A stretch of DNA of 64,000 nt from Sulfuritalea sp. (GCA_016712985.1 JADJQA010000012.1:62001-126000), one strand, 5' to 3'. Positions 11,060-20,068 are shown, numbered from the stretch's first letter. Notes: generated from the sequence alone by a model not told the origin. Numbers and translations are program-made.

Positions 11060-12287
11060 TCAGTCCACGGCCAGCGAGTAGCAGCGATCAAGCTGCGCGT
11101 GGAGCAGTTGGACGATTTCCGGATCGATGCGCCCTTCCGAACTCAGGTGTTCCATGCGCGACATCACCTCGGCCTTGGCCATGTGCCCGCGGTAGGGCCG
11201 CTCCTGCGCCAGTGCCTGAAAGATGTCGGCAACTGCCACCAGGCGAGCCTCGCGCGGGATGGCCGTGGCCTTTTCATGGGACGGATAGCCGGTACCCAGC
11301 AGGTTCTCGTGATGCATTGCGGCCCACTGGGCAATCGGCTGATCGGGAAACACCTTGCCCAGAATGTGTCCGGTGTCATAGCTGTGACGCATCACGAAGG
11401 CCCGCTCCTCGCGTGTAAGCGGGCCCGGTTTGTCGAGGATTTCTTCCGGCACGCGCAGCTTGCCGATGTCGTGCAACAGGCCGGCGATCTCGACCTTGTC
11501 GAGATCTGCGCCGTGAATGCCGCACGCCCCGGCCAGTTGGCGCGCGATACTCGCGACACGGGTGGAATGCTCCAGCGTGTAAACGCTCTTGGCATCGACG
11601 GTTTGGGCGAAGAGTCGGGCGACGGCAAGGGCGCCGGCGATGTTCAGCTCGACTGGCTGAACGAGGCGCAGATGGTCCTCGATCTGGTCCTCGATGTAGG
11701 CCGGATCCATCGCCAGCCAGAACGATTCGCGACCGGCGGCACGGCGAAACGCCGTGACGAGCTGGGGAGCAAACAGCGTACCGCCCAGATTCGTGATGCG
11801 CTCCACGATCTTGGGGAATTCCCAGAGGATGTCGTTCTTCAGCGACGAACCGCTGAGATAGGGCGCAAGGAGAACGTCGGTGCGGTCAGCGAGAAAGATC
11901 AGATTCGTATCCAGGCGAAAGTCGTCCGCGAGATCTTCATGCAGCAGCGCTTCCCAGCGCGTGTGGTGCCAGCGCACCAGGGTCGAGAAGTGCGCCAGGG
12001 GCGGGCAAGCCGCCAGATAGGCCGCGCCGCGCAGGCAGTGCTGCTGCGCATCCGGCCATTCGAGCGTTTCCGTGAGGGCCCGGTGTTCCTTGGCCCGCGA
12101 GACGCCGCAGTCGTGAATCATCCCGGCGTAGAGCATCGCTTCGCAGCGCGAGCGCGGCCAGTCCATTTCACCGGCGATCGCCGCTGCCATCAAGGCCACG
12201 CGCTTGCCGTGGTGAAATTCGTCGGTGCCGACAAAATCCAGGGGCGTCGGTGAGCGAGCTGATCGCACGTTGCAGATTGAGCTTCAT
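11060..12287 (-). CDS. HD-GYP domain cyclic-di-GMP phosphodiesterase-like protein (one frameshift near the N-terminus)
   Basis: About 408 residues. The C-terminal HD-GYP domain shows HDIGK, RHSYDTGHILGKVFP and HHENLLGTGYP, the metal and GYP motifs of c-di-GMP phosphodiesterases. An N-terminal degenerate HD domain carries GMIHDCGVSRAKEHRAL. The usual N-terminus, MKLNLQRAISSLTDA, starts at 12287 but lies in a different frame from the rest; one extra C in a CCCC run at about 12238-12242 separates them. The downstream in-frame start (12268 frame) lacks this conserved opening. The gene is on the same strand as the nif cluster but 240 bases from the next gene, so co-transcription is uncertain. Confidence 0.8.
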
Positions 12288-12526
12288 TCCGGTCCTTCAC
12301 AACTCGGCTCCGCTCGGCAGTGCGCGCCACCTGCCGCCCGCGTCTCCAGACAGGCTGCCGATGCTACTCCAGCCAAGCCCGTCGGCGGGCCGCGCGCGCG
12401 AACTTTCTTCGCGGCGCCAATCGGACGACGAGCGGCACTGCCTGGGTCAGGCATCCAGCCCGTGCGGTTCGCTATCGGTTACACCCATGCGTGCGCCGAA
12501 GTCCTGTCAATCCCGATTGCTCTGGC

Positions 12527-12841
12527 TCATTCGCGGAACTCCCATGAGCGTCCCGGCGCCTTGAGCGTCATGCGCGTCGCGTTTTCCGCGTGGTCGACAT
12601 CGAGATTCTCGAAGGGCAGCGAAAGCGCCACGTCGAAGCGCTCCTTGCCGGGGCCGATCAGGTAGCCGACGTCCACCCGGCCCGCCACCGGGATCATTTC
12701 GAGGCGTCCCTGGCAATGGGGGCAATGCGCCTCGACGACACCAAGCCGCGGGTCGATGAGTTCCGTGCCGGTATCCAGCAGTTCTGCCGCCGTAAGCTTC
12801 GCGCCGCATAGCGGGCATTTCGACTCGCGTTTGGTTGCCAT
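12527..12841 (-). CDS. small zinc-ribbon protein of the nif cluster, unknown function
   Basis: 104 residues starting after a good GGAGAG ribosome site. Two CPxC pairs (KCPLCGAKL at residue 9 and HCPHCQG near residue 40) suggest a single treble-clef or zinc-ribbon fold. The remainder is a beta-rich segment (VGYLIGPGKERFDVALSLPF). It is the last closely packed gene of the block that begins with nifH, which hints at a nitrogen-fixation-related role, but I do not recognise a characterised homologue. Confidence 0.65.
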   Translation of the reverse strand: MATKRESKCPLCGAKLTAAELLDTGTELIDPRLGVVEAHCPHCQGRLEMIPVAGRVDVGYLIGPGKERFDVALSLPFENLDVDHAENATRMTLKAPGRSWEFRE

Positions 12842-12874
12842 GTGTCTCTCCTGATGAGCGCCGAAAGTCCGACC

Positions 12875-13846
12875 TCAAAATCCGTAGGGTCGGTACAGCC
12901 ACTGCTTGACCACCTCGGCATCCCGGTCGGGCAGGTAGTGAAATCCCGCCTGCGTGTCTTCCATGACGGCGGCAGACAGGGCGTGGGGCACGCTGCGGGT
13001 GGTGATCATGTTGAAGAACCAGGCCATCGGATAGCCGGCCGCCTTGTCATAGCGCGTCAGCGCGTGGTGCAGCGAGAGGCCCTGGGCGCCGAAGGCGCCG
13101 TCGAAGCGCGGCGGCGCGCCGGTCACGGCGGCGACAGGCGTGGCATGGACAATGGTCTGGCGGTAGCGGTCGAGATGCTCGCGCACGCCGAGCACCCAGT
13201 GGTTGCAGAACTGGGCCGCCGGCCCGGCGCTGCTGCTTTCCCATGCCTCGAAGAAACGATGGATGGGCTGCGGCTCGGGCTTTTGCGCGCGCATGCGGGC
13301 GAGCAACTCGGCCACCGGCGTCAATCGCCGCAAGGCAAGAAAGGGGGCGCCCAGCGGTACGCCGCCGCCGGCGCACTGGCCGTCGTCCTCGCGCGGATCC
13401 ACCAGCTCTTCGATGCTGCCGGGCGGAGTGTCGGCGGCGAACATGAGATGGCAGGACATCTCCTGCAATTCCTCGATTTCGAGCTGGACGAAGTCGCTCG
13501 CAGCGGGACCGGTGGAAGCGACCAGATAGTGGGTCCTGCCGCTCAGGCGCGTCGCCGTGAAGCCGCTGTCGGCGTAGTCGTCGCACAGCGCGCCGAGGTC
13601 ATCGTCGCGGGCGGCAAGCTCGGTTTCGGCCCACTTTTCCAGATCGTCGGCGACATGCTCCCCGCTGGCGTCGACGATTCCGCCTAGGCGGTACCAGCCG
13701 CCGCGCCCCAGCACTTCGCGGAAGGCGAGTTGCGGCGCGATCCGCGCCAACTCGCGCGCCAATGATCCGGGGCCGGCGGCGGCGGAAACACGGACGCAAA
13801 GTTCGGCCGCCTGGCGGGCCAGATCATCCCATTGGTTCATCGACAT
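12875..13846 (-). CDS. conserved hypothetical protein in the nif block
   Basis: 323 residues, soluble, with no signal peptide or membrane helix. The start at 13846 is preceded by GGTGGAGC. The sequence is rich in acidic and aromatic residues, with a possible metal-binding C-terminus, but I see no known domain signature. It lies 14 bases downstream of the 87-residue gene and 33 bases upstream of the zinc-ribbon gene, all on the same strand, so these are probably one transcript with nafY. Its function is unknown. The size and context suggest an accessory of nitrogenase maturation or protection, which is inference only. Confidence 0.65.
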   Translation of the reverse strand: MSMNQWDDLARQAAELCVRVSAAAGPGSLARELARIAPQLAFREVLGRGGWYRLGGIVDASGEHVADDLEKWAETELAARDDDLGALCDDYADSGFTATRLSGRTHYLVASTGPAASDFVQLEIEELQEMSCHLMFAADTPPGSIEELVDPREDDGQCAGGGVPLGAPFLALRRLTPVAELLARMRAQKPEPQPIHRFFEAWESSSAGPAAQFCNHWVLGVREHLDRYRQTIVHATPVAAVTGAPPRFDGAFGAQGLSLHHALTRYDKAAGYPMAWFFNMITTRSVPHALSAAVMEDTQAGFHYLPDRDAEVVKQWLYRPYGF

Positions 13847-13860
13847 GCTCCACCGTGGAT

Positions 13861-14124
13861 TCAGTCTTCGCCGATCAGGCCGACGACGATGCCGCTGGCG
13901 GTTTCGGCGTCGGTGCTCAGCCTGACGCAGTGCTCGCTGCTGGCCTCGACGTAGTAGAAGCGCGCCACCGGCGTCTCGTGCACCGCCGTCAGCAGCGCCG
14001 GAATGTCGTCGTCACTGCAAACTGTAATGGGCACACCGGGAAACTGCCGGCGCAGTTCGGCCTGTTCCGCGGTTGGCGTCACCGCGGCGACGACCCGGGC
14101 GAGGATGTCGGCGCCGATGCTCAT
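13861..14124 (-). CDS. 87-residue nif-cluster protein, unknown function
   Basis: A small acidic protein starting with an ATG that overlaps the TGA of the nafY-like gene (ATGA). The N-terminus (ADILARVVAAVTPTAEQAELRRQFPG) is helical; the rest looks like an alpha/beta domain with a RFYYVEASSEHCVRL strand. Short proteins of this type occur in nif operons next to NifX/NafY members. I cannot assign a function. Tight coupling to nafY argues that it is real and acts with the cofactor carrier. Confidence 0.6.
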   Translation of the reverse strand: MSIGADILARVVAAVTPTAEQAELRRQFPGVPITVCSDDDIPALLTAVHETPVARFYYVEASSEHCVRLSTDAETASGIVVGLIGED

Positions 14125-14843
14125 GCTTGTTCCGCCTCGGCTGCTGCCACGAACTGAGCCAGCGAGGCCGCTGGCACGCCCATCGCCTTGGCCAGCCAGG
14201 GCGGCGGCTTCTGCAGGCTCTGCTGTAGTTGCGCCAGGATGTCGCGGGCCGGGGCCGCCTTGGCGATCTTCACCGGATGGGCTCCGGCGCGCACGACCTT
14301 GGCCGCGGCCGGACCGCCGATCGACTGCACATAGACGAGGTGGCAATCCTTGATCAGGGCGGAGCGCGCGACGTTGCGGTCTTCTGCCTTGTCGGCAGCC
14401 AGAGTCGGCCGCTGGTCGATCAGGCGCAGCGCGTCAGGGCTGACCTGGTAGACCAGGAAACGTTCGCAGGAGCCGAAGTGGCCGTCGAGATTCTCGCCGC
14501 TGTTGGAACAAATGGCGACGCGGATCGAGCCGGGCAGGTCGCCCTCGGCGTAGGGTTCCAGCGCAGGCAGTTCGCTGCCGGCGACGCCGATGCCCCACAG
14601 CGACCGCACGGCGGCCTTGAGGTGCTCGTTGTCGAAGCCGACCACGCAGGATTCCTCGGCATGGTCGCCGGCGAGTATTTCGCAAAGGTCTTCAACAGTG
14701 ACGGTTGCCAGCTTGGTTTCGGTCAGCGGCAGTTCGAGCCTTTCCGCCAGCGCCAGGACCAGCGCCCGCGTCTCGATGCCGGGCAGCGCCCGAGCGGCAA
14801 GGGCGATGCGCAAGGCGGCCTCGCGCGTCATCGACTCTGACAT
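14121..14843 (-). CDS. nafY: NafY/NifY-type dinitrogenase cofactor-binding protein
   Basis: 240 residues. The C-terminal half (about 110-215) is the dinitrogenase iron-molybdenum cofactor-binding domain shared by NifX, NifY, NafY and the NifB tail, with NSGENLDGHFGSCERFLVYQ and the DCHLVYVQSIGGPAAAK loop. The N-terminal about 100 residues match the helical domain that in NafY binds apo-dinitrogenase. The start at 14843 has an AAAGGAGC site; a longer frame upstream reads through non-coding sequence. In Azotobacter NafY carries FeMo-co to apo-NifDK. The position downstream of nifHDKT and ferredoxin supports that role here; NifY is the alternative name. Confidence 0.8.
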   Translation of the reverse strand: MSESMTREAALRIALAARALPGIETRALVLALAERLELPLTETKLATVTVEDLCEILAGDHAEESCVVGFDNEHLKAAVRSLWGIGVAGSELPALEPYAEGDLPGSIRVAICSNSGENLDGHFGSCERFLVYQVSPDALRLIDQRPTLAADKAEDRNVARSALIKDCHLVYVQSIGGPAAAKVVRAGAHPVKIAKAAPARDILAQLQQSLQKPPPWLAKAMGVPAASLAQFVAAAEAEQA

Positions 14844-14924
14844 GTGGTTGCTCCTTTCGAGCGTAGCGAGCCGACCAGTCGCCTCCCCCTGAAGGGGGAG
14901 GACGGAGGGGGTGGGCGTCAATGT

Positions 14925-14951
14925 GCATCGTGTATCAGAGATACACGATGC
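14925..14951. repeat. perfect 12-bp inverted repeat across the ferredoxin stop codon
   Basis: GCATCGTGTATC, then AGA, then GATACACGATGC: a perfect 12-base stem with a 3-base loop. The stop codon of the ferredoxin gene (14935-14937) lies inside it. There is no T run, so it is not a standard terminator. It could stabilise the 3' end of the upstream nif mRNA or attenuate transcription into nafY. Confidence 0.7.
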
Positions 14952-15132
14952 AGGCATCGCCGGCCGGACAGGCGTCGACGCACTTGGGCGAATCGGCCTC
15001 GCCTTCGCATTCGTTGCAGGTGTCCTTGTTGATCTTGAAAATGCCGCCCTTCTCGGTAATCGACTTGGTGGGACAGACCGGCACGCAATCGCCACAGGAC
15101 GTGCATTCGGCTTGAACAATCTTCATTGCCAT
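14935..15132 (-). CDS. fdxN: 2[4Fe-4S] ferredoxin of the nif cluster
   Basis: 65 residues with two cluster motifs: cysteines 10, 13, 16, 20 (CTSCGDCVPVCP) and 39, 42, 51, 55 (CNECEGEADSPKCVDAC). The longer spacing in the second motif is typical of the FdxN-like ferredoxins in nif operons. It is predicted to carry low-potential electrons to nitrogenase reductase or to NifB-dependent cofactor assembly. It lies between nifT and nafY on the same strand, with an intergenic repeat separating it from nifT. The symbol is by family resemblance. Confidence 0.85.
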   Translation of the reverse strand: MAMKIVQAECTSCGDCVPVCPTKSITEKGGIFKINKDTCNECEGEADSPKCVDACPAGDACIVYL

Positions 15133-15158
15133 GGTGAATCTCCTTGAATTTTGGAACT

Positions 15159-15270
15159 AAACCGCTTTCAACGCAGAGGGCGCAGAGTTCGCAGAGTTCG
15201 CAGAGAAGACCCCGGTTAGGGTCAGCATTCCGCTCTCTGTGCCTGCGTGTTCTTTGGGTCGAAAGAGCTT
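15159..15270. repeat. intergenic CGCAGAG-type imperfect palindrome, copy 1
   Basis: This starts AACCGCTTTCAACGCAGAG and ends with a roughly complementary CTCTCTGTG...GTCGAAAGAGCTT arm. The same family recurs at 18959-19075 and 26311-26449. It lies between nifT and the ferredoxin gene and can fold into a long hairpin. Confidence 0.6.
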
Positions 15271-15280
15271 GCATCTTGCA

Positions 15281-15502
15281 TTACTCGACCCCGTCGATCC
15301 GTCGGGCGCGCACGGAGTAGGGCAGGCGTTCCGGCGCAACCTGGGGCTCGATGAAATACGCCCCGCCGTTGCCGAGCTTGATTTCTCCGCCCCATTTCCC
15401 TGGGGTATCGAACTCCATCGAGACGATGCTGTCCTCGATGTCGCGCTTGGGCATGTAGAACACGTAGCCCTTCTCGCTCTTGCGGATCATGATGTTGGCC
15501 AT
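15281..15502 (-). CDS. nifT: nitrogen fixation protein NifT
   Basis: 73 residues, the normal NifT/FixU length. The family hallmark MIRKSEKGYVFYMPKRDIED is at the N-terminus and GGEIKLGNGGAYFIEP in the middle. The role is not well defined; deletion has little effect in Klebsiella, and a function in maturation has been proposed. It follows nifK by 113 bases, a gap filled by a C/G-rich repeat. Confidence 0.9.
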   Translation of the reverse strand: MANIMIRKSEKGYVFYMPKRDIEDSIVSMEFDTPGKWGGEIKLGNGGAYFIEPQVAPERLPYSVRARRIDGVE

Positions 15503-15615
15503 GGTTTCCTTTCTCCCGTTGCCCCCTCTCCCCCGCCCCTCTCCCACGAGGGGAGCGGGGTGCCCGTTGCCTCCCCCCATTGCGGGGGAGGGAACGGGTG
15601 GGGGAAGGAAAGCGC

Positions 15616-17184
15616 TTACCTCACGAGATCGTGGTTGTAGTCGGTAGTCCCCATGCCGCGGGTCTTGTCGTCCAGCCTGGACAGCACTTCGTTGGTCAGC
15701 GTCGTCAGGATATGCATGGCGCCTTCGTAACCCAGCGTGGTGTCGCGGTGCAGGTGGTGACGGTCGAAGATCGGGAAGCCGAGGCGAATCAGCGGTACCT
15801 CTGCGTCCTCGCCCTTGTGCAGGGTATCGCGCTGGATGAACTTGCCATAGCTGTTGCCGATCAGGAAATCCGGCTTGTCGGTGAAGCACAGGCTGCGCAG
15901 GTGCCACAGGTCGGCGCCGGGGTAGACCTTGGCGCCGGCGCCGTAGGGCGACTCCGCCAGCATCGCTTCCATGGCCTTCTTCCACTTCTTGCTGCCGTTG
16001 TTGCAGACGATGTGGGTCGGCTCGACGCCGAATTCCATCAGCACCTTGGTCATGCCCATGACGAAATCCGGGTCGCCGTAGAGCGCCATCTTCTTGCCAT
16101 GCAGCCAGGCGTGGGAGTCGGTCATCATGTCCAGCAGGCGGCCGCGCTCACGGGTCAGGGTGGCCGGAATCGGCTTGCCCGTGACCTCGGAAACCTTCAT
16201 CAGCCAGGCATCGGTCCACTCGACCCCCATCGGGATGTTGAGCTTGGGCACGGCGTGGTTCCAGGTACCCTCGACGAACTTCTTCGTCTTTTCGAGTTGC
16301 AGCGGCTGCAGCAGGAAGGTGGTATGAGCGTTGGGCGCGTCCTTGACTTCATCCTGGGTGGTGCCGCCGGCATACATCGTGAAGGTGCCGTCGGCGGGAG
16401 TGTCGAGCACTTCCTCGGGATCGGAGAGCATGGTGAAGTCGACATCCATTTCCTTGAGCATCCGCTTGATGACACGGTAGTTGCCCAGATAGGTCTCGAA
16501 GCCCGGCACGATGTTGATCTTGCCGTTCTTGCCCGGCACCTTGTCTTCCATGGTGTTGAGGGTGAAGTAGCGCAGGATGCCCTCTTCCATGTTGTCCCAG
16601 CCGGTAATGTGGGAACCGACGAAGGACGGTGTGTGCGCGAAGGGGACCGGGAAGTCCTGCGGTACATGGCCTTCCTTGCGGGCGTTGCCGATGAAAGCGT
16701 TCAGGTCGTCGCCGATCACCTCGGCGATGCAGGTGGTGGACATCACGATCATCTCGGCGTCGTAGAGCTTGGCGGCGTTGGCCAGTCCCTCATGCACGTT
16801 CTTCTGCCCGCCGAACACCGCCGCATCTTCCGTCATCGAGTCGGCGATGATGGCGATGGGCTCCTTGAAGTGGCGATTGAAGTAGGTACGGAAGTAGGCG
16901 ATGCAGCCCTGCGAGCCGTGGACGTAAACCAGGGTCTTGTGGAAACCCAGCCCGCACAGCGAGGAGCCGAGCGGCTGGCAGGCCTTGGCCGGATTGACGG
17001 TCAGGGCCTCGCGCTTGAAGTTGAGTTCCTGGTATTCCTTGGTGGTGGTCCACTCGAAGGTCGCGTCGACCTTCTCCTTGCCGTGGCTTTCCTCGTAGGA
17101 CACGCGCTTGTTGGCGAGCGTCTGTTTGTACTCCGGTTCTTCGAACAGCGGGAAACACGGCTTGATATCGTCCAACGTTTGCAT
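15616..17184 (-). CDS. nifK: nitrogenase molybdenum-iron protein beta chain
   Basis: 522 residues, the usual length. P-cluster cysteines are visible in ACQPLGSSLCGLGF, VHGSQGCIAYFRTYF and MSTTCIAEVIGDD. NifK forms the alpha2-beta2 dinitrogenase with NifD and holds half of each P-cluster. The start at 17184 (MQTLDDIKPCFPLF) follows an AAGGAGATCAAG site; the longer frame begins in the nifD-nifK spacer. The 260-base spacer from nifD contains a palindromic repeat, so expression may partly depend on read-through. The frame is intact throughout. Confidence 0.97.
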   Translation of the reverse strand: MQTLDDIKPCFPLFEEPEYKQTLANKRVSYEESHGKEKVDATFEWTTTKEYQELNFKREALTVNPAKACQPLGSSLCGLGFHKTLVYVHGSQGCIAYFRTYFNRHFKEPIAIIADSMTEDAAVFGGQKNVHEGLANAAKLYDAEMIVMSTTCIAEVIGDDLNAFIGNARKEGHVPQDFPVPFAHTPSFVGSHITGWDNMEEGILRYFTLNTMEDKVPGKNGKINIVPGFETYLGNYRVIKRMLKEMDVDFTMLSDPEEVLDTPADGTFTMYAGGTTQDEVKDAPNAHTTFLLQPLQLEKTKKFVEGTWNHAVPKLNIPMGVEWTDAWLMKVSEVTGKPIPATLTRERGRLLDMMTDSHAWLHGKKMALYGDPDFVMGMTKVLMEFGVEPTHIVCNNGSKKWKKAMEAMLAESPYGAGAKVYPGADLWHLRSLCFTDKPDFLIGNSYGKFIQRDTLHKGEDAEVPLIRLGFPIFDRHHLHRDTTLGYEGAMHILTTLTNEVLSRLDDKTRGMGTTDYNHDLVR

Positions 17185-17310
17185 CTTGATCTCCTTTGCC
17201 CCGCCACTAATCCGTGGACGCGGGCACAAGTTGAGGGAGGGATTCTTTAGCGGGCTTCCGCTGCGGGTCTTGACACTGAATTTCGTGAAGGATCAGGGAC
17301 GCCTCCCATT

Positions 17311-17406
17311 CGTCGTTCCCGCGAACGCGGGAACCCAGAAGAGCGACGAACTGGATGCCCGCCCCGGATCGGGGTCCGGGGTGACGTTCCTTCGCCGGCA
17401 TCACGG
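17311..17406. repeat. GTCATTCC-type palindromic repeat element, copy 1
   Basis: CGTCGTTCCCGCGAACGCGGGAACCCAG-type arm followed by a CTGGAT...GGTGACG...CGCCGGCATCACGGG arm. The element recurs at 34987, 43019, 45459 and 57661. It lies in the nifD-nifK spacer. Confidence 0.6.
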
Positions 17407-17443
17407 GTTTCATTGTCGGGAGTGCTGTCTATCCCCATGAACG

Positions 17444-18931
17444 CTATGCAGCCTTCAGCAGGGGATCCTTGAGCAGCGACTTGGCCGGCTTCTCCTGCCA
17501 GGGCGCCTGCATCATGTTCCAGCAGGGGTTGTTCAGCGTCAGGTCCATGTCCTTGGCGAAGATGGCGAAGCCGTCGCAGCCGTGGTACGGGCCGGAGTAG
17601 TCCCAGGAGTGCAACTGGCGGAACGGCACGCCCATCTTGTGGAACACGTACTTTTCCTTGATCCCGGAGCCGATCAGGTCGGGCTTCATGGCCTTGACGA
17701 ATTCCTCGAACTCGAAGCCGGTGACATCGTCGTAGATCAGGGTGGCGTCGCCCATTTCCTTGATGGTGCGGTCGTAGTCGTCGTTGTGGGCGAACTCGTA
17801 GCCGGCGCCGACCACTTCCATGCCCAGATCCTCGTAGGCGCCGACGACATGCCGCGGACGCAGGCCGCCGACATACAGCATCACTTTCTTGCCTTGCAGG
17901 CGCGGCTTGTACTTGGCGATCACCGCGTCCATCATCGGCGTGTACTTCTCGATCACGCGCTCCGCGCCGGCCTGGATCGATTCGTCGAACAAGGAAGCAA
18001 TCTTGCGCAGCGAGGCCTTGATCTTGGTCGGGCCGAAAAAGTTGTATTCAAGCCAGGGGATGCCGTACTTCTCTTCCATGTGCCGACTGATGTAGTTCAT
18101 CGAGCGATAGCAGTGCAGCAGGTTGAGCTTGACGAAGGGCGTGTTCTCCATCTCCGCCAGGGTGCCGTCGCCAGACCACTGTGCCACCACGCGCAGGCCC
18201 ATTTCTTCGAGCAGGATGCGCGAGGCCCAGGCGTCGCCGCCCACGTTGTAGTCGCCGAGGATGGCTACGTCATAGGGCGTCTTTTCGAAAGCCTGGCCGT
18301 CGCGATTGGAGATGATCCAGTCGCGCACCGAGTCGTTGGCGATGTGGTGGCCGAGCGACTGCGAGACGCCGCGGAAGCCTTCGCAGCGCACCGGCACCAC
18401 CGGCTTGTTGAGTTCCTTGGCGGCCTTCTTGGCCACCGCCTCGATGTCGTCGCCGATCAGGCCGACCGGACACTCGGACTGGATCGAAATGCCCTTGTTG
18501 AGCGGGAACAGTCCCTCGATTTCGTTGATCAGCTTGGCCAGCTTCTTGTCGCCGCCGAAGACGATGTCCTTCTCCTGGAAGTCGGAAGTGAAGTTCATCT
18601 CGCAGAAGGAGTCGATGCCGCTGGTACCGACGTAGTAGTTGCGGCGGCCGGCGCGGGCGTACTGGCCGCAGCCGATGGGGCCGTGGGAGATCGAGATGAT
18701 GTCCTTGATCGGACCCCAGACCACGCCCTTGGAGCCGGCGTAGGCGCAGCCGCGCATGGTCATCACGCCCGGCAGCGACTTGCGGTTGGAGGTGATGCAC
18801 TTCTTCGACGACTCGAGTTCCTTGTCGTTGATCATCAGGTGCTTGGCGCGGTCCTTCTTCGCCTTTTCGGGATATACCTCCAGCACCTCCTGAACCAGTG
18901 CCTGGGTTTCTTCGCGGGTGAGCGCAGCCAT
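17444..18931 (-). CDS. nifD: nitrogenase molybdenum-iron protein alpha chain
   Basis: 495 residues, intact. P-cluster ligands sit in MRGCAYAGSKG, HGPIGCGQY and QSECPVGLIGDD. The FeMo-co ligands are the cysteine of LLHCYRSMNYI and the histidine of RQLHSWDYSGPYHG. This is the standard Mo-nitrogenase set, not Vnf or Anf. The start at 18931 has an AAGGAGTATC site; codons upstream of it in the longer frame belong to the nifH-nifD spacer repeat. It pairs with NifK and receives electrons from NifH. Confidence 0.97.
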   Translation of the reverse strand: MAALTREETQALVQEVLEVYPEKAKKDRAKHLMINDKELESSKKCITSNRKSLPGVMTMRGCAYAGSKGVVWGPIKDIISISHGPIGCGQYARAGRRNYYVGTSGIDSFCEMNFTSDFQEKDIVFGGDKKLAKLINEIEGLFPLNKGISIQSECPVGLIGDDIEAVAKKAAKELNKPVVPVRCEGFRGVSQSLGHHIANDSVRDWIISNRDGQAFEKTPYDVAILGDYNVGGDAWASRILLEEMGLRVVAQWSGDGTLAEMENTPFVKLNLLHCYRSMNYISRHMEEKYGIPWLEYNFFGPTKIKASLRKIASLFDESIQAGAERVIEKYTPMMDAVIAKYKPRLQGKKVMLYVGGLRPRHVVGAYEDLGMEVVGAGYEFAHNDDYDRTIKEMGDATLIYDDVTGFEFEEFVKAMKPDLIGSGIKEKYVFHKMGVPFRQLHSWDYSGPYHGCDGFAIFAKDMDLTLNNPCWNMMQAPWQEKPAKSLLKDPLLKAA

Positions 18932-18958
18932 TTTGATACTCCTTGAAATCAGTTGGGG

Positions 18959-19075
18959 AAACCGCTCTCGACGCAGAGGACGCAGCGGCGGGAAGAACAC
19001 AGAGGAATTCCAGACCAATAGGGTTTTCCCTGCGCCCTGTGCGCCTCTGCGCTCTCTGCGTCGAAAGAGGTTTTA
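18959..19075. repeat. intergenic CGCAGAG-type imperfect palindrome, copy 2
   Basis: AACCGCTCTCGACGCAGAGGA at one end and GCGCTCTCTGCGTCGAAAGAGG at the other, close to copy 1 in sequence and symmetry. It fills the nifH-nifD spacer. Hairpins in this spacer are known to shape the nifH versus nifDK transcript ratio in other diazotrophs; that role here is inference. Confidence 0.65.
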
Positions 19076-19081
19076 TTCATT

Positions 19082-19977
19082 TCAGGCGGCAACCGCTTCG
19101 GCGGCCAGTTGTGCGGCGGTCTTGCCGATGATCGCGGTGTTTTCCACTTCCATGATGCCGAACTCCATCAACAGGGCTTCGAGTTCGTCCATGGTGATCG
19201 GCGTCGGAATCACGAACTTCTTGTTATCGACGATCTTCTTCGCCAGGGCGCGGTACTCGTCGGCCTGCTTGTGCGTGGGGTCGTACTCGATCACGGTCAT
19301 GCGGCGGATCTCGGCGTGCTGCACGGCGTTGTCGCGCGGGATGAAGTGGATCATCTGGGTGCCGAGCTTTGCCGCAAGCGCCTCGATCAGTTCGTCCTCG
19401 CGGTCGGTATTGCGCGAGTTGCAGATCAGGCCGGCCAGGCGCACGCCGCCCGAATTGGCATACTTGACGATGCCCTTGGCAATGTTGTTGGCGGCATACA
19501 TCGCCATCATTTCACCGGAGCAGACGATGTAGATTTCCTGCGCCTTGTTCTCGCGGATGGGCATGGCGAAGCCGCCGCAGACCACGTCGCCGAGCACGTC
19601 ATAGAACACGAAATCGAGATCGTCCTCGTAGGCGCCTTCTTCCTCAAGGAAGTTGATGGCGGTGATCACGCCGCGGCCGGCACAGCCGACGCCGGGTTCC
19701 GGGCCGCCGGACTCGACGCACTTGATGCCGCCGTAGCCGACCGAGAGCACGTCCTCGAGTTCGAGGTCCTCGACACTGCCGGCTTCCGCCGCCAGTTCCA
19801 TTCCGAGTTCTGCGCCTTGGCATGCAGGATCAGACGCGTGGAGTCGGCCTTGGGGTCGCAGCCGACGATCATTACCTTCTTGCCGGACTCGGCCAGCGCG
19901 GCGACGAGGTTCTGCGTGGTGGTAGACTTGCCGATTCCGCCTTTGCCGTAAATGGCGGCCTGACGAAGTTTTGCCAT
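19082..19977 (-). CDS. nifH: nitrogenase iron protein (dinitrogenase reductase), with one frameshift
   Basis: The N-terminus (MAKLRQAAIYGKGGIGKS, P-loop at residues 11-18) begins at 19977 after an AAGGAGCGC site. The 4Fe4S cysteines lie in GGPEPGVGCAGRGVITA and DVLGDVVCGGFAMP; the arginine of CAGRG is the DraT target. After LHAKAQN (residue 57) the frame breaks: EMAAEAGSVEDLELE-like sequence (here MELAAEAGSVEDLE) continues in another frame. The gene length, 896 bases, is one short of a whole 298-codon gene, so a single base is missing near 19801-19808. All other conserved residues are intact, so a sequence error is likelier than true loss, but that needs reads. Confidence 0.9.
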
Positions 19978-20052
19978 GATGCGCTCCTTGTTGAAGTCCT
20001 GCATTGAAATCTTCCGAGGCGTCGGGCATTCCCGCGCTCCCGCTCATGCTGC

Positions 20053-20068
20053 TGCATGGAGCGTGCCA
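20053..20068 (-). promoter_or_regulatory. sigma-54 promoter of nifH
   Basis: On the minus strand TGGCACGCTCCATGCA, with GG and GC separated by exactly ten bases as required for -24/-12 elements. Transcription would start near 20042, giving a 5' leader of about 65 bases before nifH. Confidence 0.8.

Noticed and set aside
15580..17250. 556-codon plus-strand frame across nifK
   Set aside because: It is antisense to an intact nifK with all P-cluster ligands.
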